Shown here piece by piece: positions 48,639 to 60,841 of a DNA stretch of 64,000 bases. The stretch is from Sphagnum compactum (lineage: Eukaryota > Bryophyta > Sphagnopsida > Sphagnales): positions 2,604,001 through 2,668,000 of the forward strand of contig OZ234504.1 of the NCBI GenBank assembly GCA_965153455.1, given 5' to 3'. Within the stretch, counting starts at the first letter, position 1. Every line of letters begins with the position of its first letter. Below the pieces are notes generated by a model that was not told the origin of the DNA, did no database searches, and saw only the letters and a list, made by a program, of their open reading frames with translations. Both the position numbers and the translations under genes were made by a program.

Positions 48639-49865
48639 CTAACCTCGAGCTTGCCAACATGACATGAAGCATGCTTTTGCCAGGGCTCGAGCAAATGGTA
48701 TGTAACTCAATGCGTACCTGAGCCCATAATAATAATCCATTCATGAGTGTTGCATATCAGGCAGGTACTACAGGTAGTTAGATTCATGCAACAGCAGCAT
48801 ATTGTTATATGCTGATAATTATTGTTAGTGTACATTGCAGATCAATGCAGACATTGGGTCAAGCGCTACTTGCATGTGATTTTTTTTAAAGAATTTATTT
48901 CTTGATTTTTTTATTATTTATTTTTGCAGTGTCCTCCACTAATCGAATTTTGTTGCTTCGTATTCATTACTGTGCAGTTTGGAAATCTCACCATGCAACT
49001 GCGCACAACTCCATTAAAATTGCCATGACTGTCAAGATGAAAACTTTGAGCTGCAGTATCAACCCAGCACATAGGTTAGTTAGTTCCAATTCATACCCAT
49101 AGCTTCAGAAATGATGCTTGCAACCTTGAGTTGGTTTCAGATTTAGGCGCATGTCTACACTATTGATGTACTATATAGATCGAAGTGATGATAGAATTGG
49201 GTGCTAGGAAATTGGAGTGTGTACCTTGAGGGCAGAAAACAGTGTGAAGAAAAGGCTACAAAAGTAGATTGTGCATGCAATCCGGCGTTCAGGATCACAC
49301 ATGGTTCTCAATTGTCTTGCAGGGCCTAATAGAAACATTGTGCTGTATTGACCCCATGCACCAACATTGTACAAAATCTTCAAAAGAAAATACAAAATGT
49401 TGAATTCCAAACATGATAATTTTTTTATATAGAAATCATCACAAAATGTTGAGAATTTCCAATGCGCTGAAAACTCTAGTGAGCAAACAACAACCTTACG
49501 ATAGCCAAAAGAAAATGTCCATTACATACAAATCTTTGGAACACACATCTTGCTGGATGCAACATATGTCTTGCTGGATGGCTGAGTTCTGTGATGGTGT
49601 GCAAATGAAGTGATTATTCTTAAGCCTAAATTCAGACCGATGACTTTTGTTTTTTTTGGTTCATGTCATTCAAAAAACCATCATGTGCCTCTTGAGAGTT
49701 AGAAAGAAGAAAAGATAGACATCCAATATGTAAATCTTTCTAGCAGAAGGTCATGTGGTAAGAGATTTGAATTGTGAATTTGATAACCGACCTTGAAATG
49801 GCAAACAAATTTCCAAAGCTGTATGTGAGGGCAAACTTAGTGGGGAAGACTAGCATTGTCATGGA
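48639..49865 (-). CDS. SFT2-like vesicle transport protein, partial gene (5' end not found)
   Basis: Four short exons on the minus strand: 49865-49792, 49342-49225, 49050-48992 and 48717-48639. They join in phase at GT-AG sites and end in a stop. They spell the Got1/SFT2 family core: FPTKFALTYSFGNLFAIS, STMFLLGPARQLRTMCDP, KVFILTVMAILMELCAVAW and YALSYIPFARALAKACF. SFT2 proteins are small four-helix Golgi membrane proteins involved in vesicle fusion with the Golgi. The N-terminal part is the problem. Upstream of the first listed exon, the reading frame continues with weak similarity (near ICSL, about 49.93 kb) but meets a TAG at 49866-49868. That TAG can equally be a splice acceptor. So this may be a living gene with an unlocated first exon or a pseudogene losing its 5' end. 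The conserved splice sites and absence of stops in the four exons favour a gene or a recent fragment. Confidence 0.6.
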
Positions 49866-52800
49866 CTATCCACCCACCGCAAATCCAGCCCACAACCAAT
49901 TTAGAATGCGGTAGTGAAGAGAACATATCAAATATTCCTTCACCTTCGTTTGACACAAGCAAACAATGCTTACAACACCTGACCCACCCCTACATTGCTC
50001 CCAAAGGAATTTAACACCCACATGGATGTATCATGCTCCCTCAATTGAAATAAGAGCACTTCATCAAAATCCTTCATCACAAAGGGATCACATGGAAACC
50101 ATCTTATCTAAAAAAAAATTCATTATGGATGGTGGGTTTTCCTCTTTGAAAAGTAGAAACCTCTTGATCCATAGTTTCACAACATTGTTCCAAAACCCAC
50201 AACAATATTTGATTCTAAGCCTCTATCAAGTTGCCAATCATTAAATTAGGGTTTGGGGCAACATACCAAGAATGTCAAGGTCATTCCAAATCCAAGAAAA
50301 ATGGCAAATGCGATCATTCTCTACAACCATTTGCATTGATAGAAACATTAATTTTTCATCCTCGTAGAGTGTTTAATCCTTTTAATTCGAAAGCCCTGTC
50401 ACTAAAAAAAGCAAACTCATGATTGATTGTTTCAATCCAAATTGCAACAACAAAATAGATTTTCTTGGGTCACTTAACAATTGCTACACTATGGTAGCCA
50501 AGTCTTTGAGTGTATTCTCAAGAACTTGGACATAAGGTGGAGATGATTTTTTCATGGCTAGTGCAAATGGACAAGATTTCTTCTTGTGCAACAACCCATC
50601 AAGTCACATTATCCAAAATAAATACCATGTACGTCAACATTGTGTGATCTTGATGATGTACTTATAAGATGTTTCTCAAACAAAGATTACAACTTTGTGC
50701 CAAATATTGTTTTCCAAATGCAATCTAGTGATCATCACGGTTCGTCAAAATCATATGGCATTGCCATGTTTGTCATGGAAAAATGGTGTTCATTCCTTGT
50801 TTCCCTGTTCACAACACAAGATGACTTTATATCTAACATTCTTTAGTTTGTTTAGCGACATGCCAATAGGTTAATGTTTTTGTTGATGTTGTGAAAAGAA
50901 GAGTTGGAGGCATAATTGCAAGAGAAGGAAAGGGGTGAGGAAAGTGTTGATCATGAAGATATACATTCCTTGTGGACATTTGACAACCATGGCTTGTGTC
51001 AACCATGTTTGTAGTCTCTTCAGCTTCTTTGAACATTCCCCCCATTACCAACATCAGTTTAGTTTGGTCCATTATTGAATTCAATTTGTTGAAAATAGAC
51101 CAACAACAATGATGTAAATATTTTTCACTAACAATAATGTTAAAATAAACACAAAAAAACTATTAGAACTAACTTACATATAAAGGATGTTGGACCATCA
51201 AATAATTATGAAGAAGCGTCATGCATGGAAAAAGTATAATTAGCTCAATTTCAATTGGTATGAGGTTCGATGTCACCTCACAAGGAAGCTAAATGCCAAT
51301 TTTTTATTTACTATAACAACCAAGTTGCCTATAATAAAGATCATTAAATCAACTAATTACCAAAAACCATGTTGTAGGACCCTACATGGGTTATAATCTT
51401 CACAAAAGGTTGAGTGATTTGTAGTGGCTTAATATTGATAGGTTTACATTTCAAAAATTGTTGAGTACTTAAATTAGGATACCAATGACAAATTTGTTTG
51501 GAAATTGTAATTGCATTTTATGACGTTCCAAAAGACCAACACACGAATTAAACCCACCATGTCCCAAGTCAAATAAAGGAACTTTTTTATCCTCTTAACA
51601 ATTTGGTACCATTTCTTTCCAAAAGTGAAAGTTGTGTTTTAAAAGTCAATGATGGAAACCAAACATCAATTAGAACCTTGTACCTAAACTCATGGTGGGC
51701 ATTTTTGTTGTTACCTCAACATTTGAACATGAAATATTGTGAAGTTCTAACATTCGATGGAGCAAACTATGTCCGAGTATAAATTACAACTTACAAGTTT
51801 GTCATTAAACCCATTAAACCAATCCTTTGGAGTTCACAACCATCGTCAAGGAAATGTTGCAATGTTGGGGGCATAAATCCCATATTTGTCAAACCATTTA
51901 TATTTGGGCTCCATGTTGTTTCACACTACCAGTGACAATTATGAAATTATTTTTTGTAATTTTGTTGTAATCAATTTTATCTTTTCAAAAGATAAAATTT
52001 TAAAATTTTCACTATATGTCATTTTTTCCGTTAATTTTTTTTCCATTCTTGATTTGGTAGGCAAAATGTCAACAAAAGTCTGATTTATTAAATAAGTTCA
52101 AAACAAGATACAAATAGATCAAATGATAATAATATAAATAAATAAATTGAAATTTTGAAAGAATGTAAAAAAAAAAAAAAGATACAAACAAACAAAACAT
52201 TGAAAGGGTGCAACATAAACAACAAAAAATGATTCTATAACAAGATTTCATCTATAACGAATTATAATATGGAATGGCTCTAGAATTGTCACATTGATGA
52301 TCACCAAAATCCCATCCTACATAAACAAGTTCCAATCAAACATTGTCACTAGAATTAATGGTGATGAAAAAGAGAAAGGAACTTATAGGAAAATATTTGC
52401 AAATTTATCTTCAAAGGATGTAAGAATCATATTTTATAAGGATGATCCCTCAAAGACCTCATCATTCATGTCATGGGTTTCCAATTCAAGGAAAATATGG
52501 TTTCTAAGATTCCAATTCAAGTTCAAACTAATTGATTTGGCTTCAAAGTTCAAGCCAATGTTGTGTGGGTATCATAAATGGCACCAAATTCTCACTAGTT
52601 ATCACGACAGTTTTTTAATTTCATAATTAATGTTCTTAAAAAAATGAGAGAATTGGTTTTGATATATAATCGCCATTGTCACCCACAAAATAAAATTGAC
52701 TATAAAATCACAATTCTTGCATGCAAACCATTGGTTCTTTCATTACTTGAAATAATAAGAACTTGCAGTTCTTTGATATTGAATTTTGACATGAAACCAA

Positions 52801-53480
52801 TCATGAGTGATAATGTTATGTGATTCTATGTGATTCAACTAGAACAAATCAAAATTTGTTTTCTTTGTTTAAGGTTTAATGTGTTGACCAGGGGCTACCA
52901 AGCTAAAACCTGTTTCTTTGTGTATTTTTTCATTTGAGTTGTGTTGCAATTTGATTAGGGTTTATGAACTTTGAACCTCCTTCCTTGTTTGTTCTATTCA
53001 TTCCAATATTGTCATATATAAATGTAGCGTGCATTGTGAAATGCTACATTACAAAATTGTAATAGAAATTGAATCTTGTTTTAGTTTTGGTTTTTAAAAT
53101 ATTGTTCTAGTTTTAACCTTGTGTTCTATCTCTAATGATTGTCCAAAACCCATATTCTCCTTAATCCAATCCTTTCACAATGCCCCCATTATTCCCACAA
53201 TCTTCCAAGTCCAAATACTTTTATTCCAACAAAAACCCTTTCATTGTGGTTGGGCCCTCTTGTCCTACATGAATCCAATGTAGCTTCCTCATCTTGTGGT
53301 CCTTTTGCATGTTCCCCTCCCTTATTTTCCCCATGTAATATTGATCTTTCAAATGATCTAAATCATGAAGATCTTATAAGTGATGATGTTCCCACCCTTG
53401 AAATAGATTTGTTGAATGTCTAGTTCAAACTAGATATCAAGAAAAAGAATTTTGATGCCACTTAAAAGTTTTAAAACTCT
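49866..53480. other. AT-rich intergenic DNA, no gene recognised
   Basis: Short plus-strand frames at 50640-50846, 52294-52626 and 53139-53423 show no known motif. The last one may belong to the upstream part of the hAT copy that follows. The missing SFT2-like 5' end was searched for here by eye and not found. Confidence 0.45.
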
Positions 53481-53489
53481 TGGGTTGCA

Positions 53490-55700
53490 AATTTGTTGAG
53501 TGAAAAATTGTCTTTAAATTCAAATGGTAGCTTGCATATTGTCAAGTGCAAGATTTGCAATGAATTGGAAGGGAAAAATATGTTGCTTGTTCCTAAGTGG
53601 GTTCTTTTTGTAAGCATGCGTGACATAAGAAGAAAAACAAGAATATTGGGAGATGTGAAGAAATGGGATTGGTATTATTCCAAAATTTGCAAGCATGCCA
53701 AGAACTAAAAATTGCATGCTTCCTATAGCCATGAAAGTGTTGTTGCCCAAAACAAATGGGTCGGTAGGAGACAAGGCAAGGAAAGTTGTGCAATTTGCCA
53801 CAATCTTACATTTGTTTTAGCAAGGACAGAATATGAAACAATGAAGTTTCTATTTGAGTTCTTGATAATGCCAAAAAATAACAAGAAGCACTAGACCAAT
53901 AGATTTGGTTGGAAAATGGTAGAATCCATGCATTAAAAAGTAATGAAAGCAAATAGGGTCATAGTGGGGGCTACTTGTTATGTTGTTAGTTGTAATAAAT
54001 TTGTTACAATTGACAACCAATCTAGGTTATCTATTCATTGTTATGTGATGTAGAATTATGTAAGGATTCCAAAGTTCATCTCTTTGAATTGGGTGCTTGA
54101 AGGATTCAGGTGTGATAATTTGACTAAGGTTATTATGGAAGCTTTGATGATTGGTGGTGGTTTGCCAAGAAACCAAATTGTTTAAAAGTTCATTTGTTTT
54201 GGGGTAAATGGTGTTAATGTGTTTCAAAGCACAAAAATGGTGTTGCAAAATAAATGCATGACACATGTGCTCTTCATTCAATTGGGGTCCATTATATGAC
54301 CCATCACACTAATTCGGTGGTCGAAACATTGTTGGGGCTACCTTTGGTGATACATTTAGAAAATTTGTCCCAATGTTTATATTCTTATTTTTCATTCACT
54401 TAAAAGACACTTGAAGTTCACAAAACTTGTGAAACTCATGGCAATAGAGGGGAATTTTTTTTTTTGGAATGTTAAAACAAGATGGAATTTTATCTTGAAC
54501 CCCACCAAGAAAATTATGGCAAAATATAGGACTCTCCTTGTGAAGATGACCTTAAAAAACCCTAGAAACTAGTAAGCCACGTTGAATTATGAACATGTTT
54601 GTGACTTCTAGATTTTTTTTGAACTTGCTTGCATTTTACCATTGTTGGAATTTGTGCATGCTTTCATCAAGTTTGCACAATTTAAAGATGTGTGGCATGG
54701 TAGGAGCCATCAAGGTTTATGAAACAAATGTTTATAACATGTATTGTGATCAATTCCAAGTTCATTACTGATAAGTTTTGGGCATCCAAATCATTATTGA
54801 AGTTTAAACATGAGCACATTTATGTGCATTGAATAGCTTATTTGAATTTTGGAGTTTCACATTTGGCCTTTGAGTTATATGGTTGATAGGTTTGGGTAGT
54901 TCATTAAGATTTGGAAACTATGTTGTCTTCAGTGGTGATTCAAGATGTATTTGTTGTTGTTCAATCATTGGTGAAAAACTAGTGCATAGGTAAGCCTTGC
55001 AACTTTCTCCCTTCTACTGTTCACATTTTTTTTCCCCCAATCCTTTGATTTTCTTTTCATTTTGTGCAAGCCACAAGTCCACGATTTTTGTGTGTTTTAA
55101 TAAAGGTTGGAGAAGTTTTGATTTGAGAATTGGAAACTAGTTTTCTAACCAATGGTGTTATGGATGCTCTTGGGATTGTGTATCCCCAATACTAGATGGA
55201 ATCAGAATGTGATGCATCATTTGCCAAATATCTTTATGTTTATGTTATTAAAGGGACTTCCTACTATGCCAAAACCTACAAGGTGGATGAGCAAAATATT
55301 TCATAGGTAAGCTTTTCAATACTTGTGACCTTGATTCCCAACAAGGTGTGTTTAAGTTCACAATGAAATCAAATGCAATATAATGTATGGTGCCCCTATT
55401 TGACTTGAATCCTTTAACCAAAATGTGATGCCTTGTGATAGCATTTGAAGTACTTGTTTTTAGATTCTTAGAGTATGTGAAATTAACTGAATTGGCCATG
55501 GTGCAAATAGTAAGTAATGTGGAAGACAATAGATGTTTCTTTACTTGACTTTTTTGAAGTCAAAATTTCATTATAAGCTCACTACCCATCTACCACTTGT
55601 GCACATGTTTGTACAATAGTTCTATACTTTGCAAAATTTCCCATATGAAGAATGCATTGAGCAATGGAAAACAACATGCCATTAATATTGTAATGATGGT
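53490..55700 (+). pseudogene. Decayed hAT-like transposase, copy 3, different clade
   Basis: Blocks appear in order on the plus strand over 2.2 kb in shifting frames. A Cys-containing N-terminal block (VKCKICNELEGKNMLLVPKW) lies near 53.55 kb. TEYETMKFLFEFL lies near 53.84 kb, TIDNQS at 54006-54023, and KVIMEAL near 54.13 kb. CFGVNGVNVFQSTK lies at 54197-54238 and NVKTRW at 54468-54485. LGIVYPQY lies at 55169-55192. SNVEDNRCFFTL, the C-terminal dimerisation-region signature, starts at 55513, and an FPYEECIEQW-like end lies near 55.66 kb. I recall this arrangement from uncharacterised hAT-like proteins of plants; I cannot run a search. At least ten stops or frame changes make it dead. It has no BED-block similarity to copies 1 and 2. 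Confidence 0.75.
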
Positions 55701-58700
55701 TAGGGTGTTTTATGGCTTTTTGGGCCTATTTTCACAAATGTAAAAACTTGATGGCTTATGTTTCTATTTTTGTTGAATTCAATGGTTGCTTTACATCTTA
55801 GCCATCTTGTCAACATGGTCTACCAACTTTTCATAGTTTAATTGTAACGGTTTATGTTTGGTGGGCTTTTTGAAGTTGTAAATGCATGCTAATTTAGTTT
55901 GATTTTGTAGGGCATTTGTGTTGGAAAGGCCAATTTTATAGATTTGATTCCCCTGCAAGTGTTTGGGTATGCTTGTGAAAGTTGGCGGTTACTTCTTGAT
56001 ATTCAATCTTCTCAATTTTTGTTTACACATGTGAATTCATACAAAGAAAAATTTGATAACCCTAAACACTACAAATTGGCACAAATAAATGCGATATTCA
56101 AAAAATATTTTTAAAAAACTTTTCATTCAGAAACCCCAACGTGCAATATCAAAATAACTAGAAAGTTCTAAGGATTTTAAAATGATAACCATATGTTAAC
56201 ACCTTTGAATATAAAGGAAGGGCCAAAATTTTCACTCTAAAAATTTTACCATATTAAGATTAAAAAATCTAGCAATGAAAGCAACTAGAGCTCCTACCTA
56301 AATTGACTTTTAGCCAATTTTGCACCAAATGATTTTCACAAGTGACCCATTGGCTAATTTGCAAAAATGAAAAAAATAAAAATGGTATAAACCTGCCTTA
56401 CACATGCATGCCCCCATATTAAGGTGCATCATAAGGCGTTCCATCCCCTTGTAAGGGGCTTCCATACAAGGGCCATGTTTTGCTTTATGCATAATAATGC
56501 CCTCCAAACATGTCTTCACAAAGTCACAAAAGGGCCCATTTAAACCCATCATGAGGCTTTGGTTGTCCCCCTTCCGCTTATTAACTTTCAACCTAGGTTG
56601 GTGGTAGTAGCTTTACAAGCTCCCAAATTAGGCCAACACAATCCCCAACATGTGTGTTTGGCATTCATGTTGAAACCAACTTAGGTTAGTCCACCAAAAA
56701 TTAGTTTTACCTTTCTTGGAGAATCCACTCTTGAAATGAGGGATGTGTGTGATGGATTTTGCCGCAAAACCAATCACTCACATCACCTAATGGTGTTACA
56801 TGCTTCCATAAATAATTGGTAAATGTTTTTTGTAATTTATGTGCACGATGCCTTCCTTCCTTAATATTTTTGTTTTAATAAAGCAAACACCTTACATCTA
56901 AGGTTCCTCAATTTGAGGAACCTTATAAGTATTATAAATTGTGGAACTTTTCACTTAAGGTGCCTCCTCTCCTTCTCAAACAAAATTTCACTGTTATAAT
57001 TCTACCTTGACTTTTATGCCATATAGACCTTCAATGCAACCATTCCACAAATTTTGGTCCATTGAATTCTTGCCTTGCACTAGGCCTTAATTCCCATAAC
57101 AAACCCATTCTCAATCCTAATCCTACACAAAGTCATTTTGAGATGGTGTGTACCTCCCTTATGGCTTACATTAAATCTTCAACATCTACATATGAACAAA
57201 AAACACAAAAATCAAAAGAAAATGAAAGTGTATTATTTACTTGCATGAGGAATAATGCTGTAACTTGGCAAATCACATAAAATCACAAAATTCACCAAAT
57301 CGCACAAAATCACATTGTTCAATTTAAGATTTAAATAACTACATGTTACCTTTCAAATGTTTAACACATTGCACAACGTGCAATGAAAATTTGGAAGAAT
57401 TGAAACTCAATAGGAAACTTGTTGCACCTTACTCACTTCCATTTTACACACAAACAAAACCCTACAACCACAGAAAGCACAAGAAGTGGGGAAAGCTTGT
57501 CCATTCTAGTTGTGAAAATCATAACTCCACAATCCATTGAACCATTCAATGACCACCAACTTCACAAACATTAAATCCCACATAATGTTTCAACAAAATG
57601 TCATAAATCAAAATGCTCTATGAAACTTGAAGCTCAATGACAAAACATATGTGTTTGAAAAAAACTTCAAAACCAAGCAAGTGCTCCCCTAGGTTGTTGG
57701 CATGTTGAAAGCAACAATCACAATGGAATAAGGACTAAGGATATGTAAGTGACACATCAAAAATTAATTCATGAACTGCATAATAAACTACTACACATTG
57801 CACAATGTGCACAATGATACATTGTGCATTGAAGCCTCAAGCCATGGTGAGTATGATGAGGGGAAAACAAAACTTCAAAGCAAACATGTGACACACCATC
57901 ACATCAAATAGTCATCCAGCAAGCAAGAAGAGAACAAACTTGCAAAAAGTTTTGGGAAGCTCTTACACACAATGTGCAAACTTTGTTGGTGACAAGGGAA
58001 ACCCTTTCATCATGAACAAGTTTCTTCAATGGTGAAGATGTGACCATTTGGCAAAATCGACAGTTTTTAGTGTGGTGATGTGATGATGTTCATTTAGGGT
58101 TTAAGGCTTATGGTGGCAATAATAGAGTCCAGTTAGATCATTTGGTAGCCCATCCCAACCACCTGCAGATGTGATGGAAAGCAAAATGTGCCCCCTTTTT
58201 TCCTTTGTGGTAGTAGCTAAGGATTTTTTTAATGTGAAAAATTGGCAATAATTCTTCAGCCAAAAACAAAAAAAAACTTGTTTACACCATTTAAGGCTAC
58301 CTACAAAAACACTAAAACAAAAATCAAAATGGTTTACATGTAGGGTAAAGCCCCTAGGCACGGTCTCAAATAAGGGGGTGAAATAGTTGAGTTTCACCTT
58401 GCATTTTGGGAATGCTGCCCCCTCCCCCAACATGAGCTTTACCTATTGTAAGGCAAAGGTTACCTGTGAACCTAAACAAATGAAGATCACAAAGTGTAGG
58501 AAAGGAAGGGTCCTTATGCCTACTCCTAATAAAGCCCTCAGCAAATAGGCTTTACCATAATCGGGCCTACTCTCGACTTTGTGTCATGTGGGTCCTTATT
58601 CCAGTAAAACCCGTTGCCTTGGGCTATTAGGTATCCTACTCTTTGGATCTTAGACCTATGAGTAGGAGTAAGATCCCTCCCACTCTTCAAGGAGTAGGTG

Positions 58701-58760
58701 TAATATGAGGGATAAGATATTTAGTTTAGGGAAACAAGGTGTGCCTTCCAAATACATTAG
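55701..58760. other. AT-rich intergenic DNA, no gene recognised
   Basis: Only short frames without family resemblance. The longest, 58101-58433 on the minus strand (110 codons), contains no motif I can name and no splice partner. Confidence 0.5.
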
Positions 58761-58919
58761 GAAAAATTGTCTCGGAGTGCTTTTACATGTAGAAGAAGAC
58801 AGGACTTTCTATTTCTTCTTCACCACAACACACACCCAAAACCAGGATTCAACAATGGACTTGTGAAGTGGCCAGAGCAAGAGGATGATACAATACATGA
58901 TAATTATACATCACTAACA

Positions 58920-58921
<2 letters not shown>

Positions 58922-58965
<44 letters not shown>
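58922..58965. repeat. (GA)n microsatellite
   Basis: Twenty-two GA units, followed by a (GCT)n run at 58971-58994. Confidence 0.97.
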
Positions 58966-58966
<1 letters not shown>

Positions 58967-59129
58967 AATGTAGCTGCTGCTGCTGCTGCTGCTGTGGTGC
59001 CACAAGAACTTGGAAGTTTGTGCGAAGCACTAGGCTTTGCATCCATAAAAGTAGTGTGTGGAGGAGCCAACAACAGGGAAGCAAGCAATCAAGCAAGCAA
59101 GCGCCAGTGCAAACGTGCTGATGATGCTA

Positions 59130-59185
59130 AAAGAGGGGTGGCAGAGAGGAGGGAGGGGGGGAGGAAGTGAGGGAGGGAAGAATGG
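59130..59185. repeat. G-rich tract, G-quadruplex-capable
   Basis: At least five runs of three or more G occur on the plus strand within about 50 bases, separated by one to six bases. Confidence 0.7.
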
Positions 59186-59479
59186 GACCCACCCACATCC
59201 CGGCCAGCCAGAGGGAGCGGGAGCAATTGCACCCAACCCTCCTCCTGTCCGTGATCATCTATCTGCTGGTGGAAGAATTAGGGTTTCTGGGAGAGAGATG
59301 ATTGAAAATTCTGAAATAGTAGGAAATCCAAATCCATTGTTCATTGCTCAATTTCGGGTCGATTCAAAATGGAGAGAGAGAGAGACACACACACACATGC
59401 ACACACACACAAGAGCCTCTTGATTTCACCATAAGGCTACTGCTGATAATTTTGTCCTTCTCCTAAATGTTGTGATCTT

Positions 59480-59512
59480 CCCTAAACCCTAAAAACCCTA
59501 AACCCTAAACCC
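59480..59512. repeat. Interstitial telomere-type repeat
   Basis: Four CCCTAAA-type units, one with two extra A residues. Unique-looking DNA on both sides shows this is not a chromosome end. Confidence 0.92.
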
Positions 59513-60658
59513 TTTTGTATGTTAATTGCAGGGTAACAACACCTGAGGAGCATGGCATTACCCATTTGTAAAAATTCATACTAGATTAGAGATTTTCTTC
59601 TGCCATCACAAGCACAAGATATGTCTAACTTAAGAAGAAAGATATCATGGATGGTTTAATAACAATTTCTAACTTTTCTTTTAATTATGGGATGTCAAAT
59701 TTGAGGTATTGAATGAACCAATGTAAAATTGATGTTTTACTTACACACATGTGGTCATGAACTAAATCATCATAATTTTAAACCAACAAGGTTATGTATT
59801 TGACAAAGTTATAGTGAGATCACTTGGATTGAAATTATAATTTGAAAAAAATTTGGTTTAATGACTTTTGATTTAAAACTTAGGTAAATATATATTAAAC
59901 ATGTGTGATATGTGAAAATCTTTTAATATTTATGTTCGCACCCATGATTTGTAGAACATTTGGACAATGGGAATATGAAAATGAAATGAACTTTGCTACC
60001 AATTCCAAAAAGACATGTCCAAATGAACATATACCCATCTAACATTGTTCTTTCTTTTCTACGCTTTGCAAAATCCATATTGAATGAAATATTTTTGTGA
60101 AAAAGATATTTAAATAAAAAAAATTAATTTTTTTTGCAAACTTGTGTTATGCAACTACACATGTGAGTATGCAACTCAAAAATCAATTGAAATTTTAACT
60201 CTCAAAAACTGAAAGTTCAATTTCCATGCTCATTTTAAAAATTCTGATCAATTCAAAATCCTTATTGGATTCCACACACACACACATCTATCTATCTATC
60301 TCCTCCACCCACAAGCAAATCTTGAGGTTGGAGGTAGTGTGTGGTGGGTCTGGTGAGGATGGCAAAAAGCAGGAATAGAACAACAACAGCTGTTGTTGTT
60401 GTTATTGCCCATTTTGTAGTTTAATGGAATTTGGCAAAGCAAACCCATCACTGCAAACAAGAAAGCAACAAAATTTTGGGGATATGTTCTGTTGAATACA
60501 TGATGATGATGATGATCATCTTTGCTGTAAAATTCACGAAGAGTATATAAATAGGCAGAAAGAGTTTGCGGGGTTTCTGTGGACGTGCAAGCTTCTTCAA
60601 TGATGTGATGAACCCCTGCAAAGACTTTTTGTTATTCCAAAGAAAAACTTTCATGAAA

Positions 60659-60684
60659 CACACACACACACACACACACACACA
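60659..60684. repeat. (CA)n microsatellite
   Basis: Thirteen CA units. Confidence 0.97.
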
Positions 60685-60816
60685 AATTGAGGAAAAAGTT
60701 AGATGATTTTTATAATTAGCCAGAAAAAAGGTTGCAAGATTCTCCCCCACATTTTCAGCCAACAACAAGTGAACCCAACAAGTTACAACAACCCAACCCA
60801 CCAGCCCACCATGAGG

Positions 60817-60841
60817 GATGGATGGATGGATGGATGGATGG
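60817..60841. repeat. (GGAT)n microsatellite
   Basis: Six GGAT units. Confidence 0.95.

Noticed and set aside
49343-49410. Upstream extension of the SFT2-like second exon
   Set aside because: The acceptor after CAATACAG at 49343-49345 restores both phase and family sequence; the upstream residues do not fit the family.
59480-59512. Telomere repeats as a possible chromosome end
   Set aside because: Only a few units are present and ordinary sequence continues on both sides.
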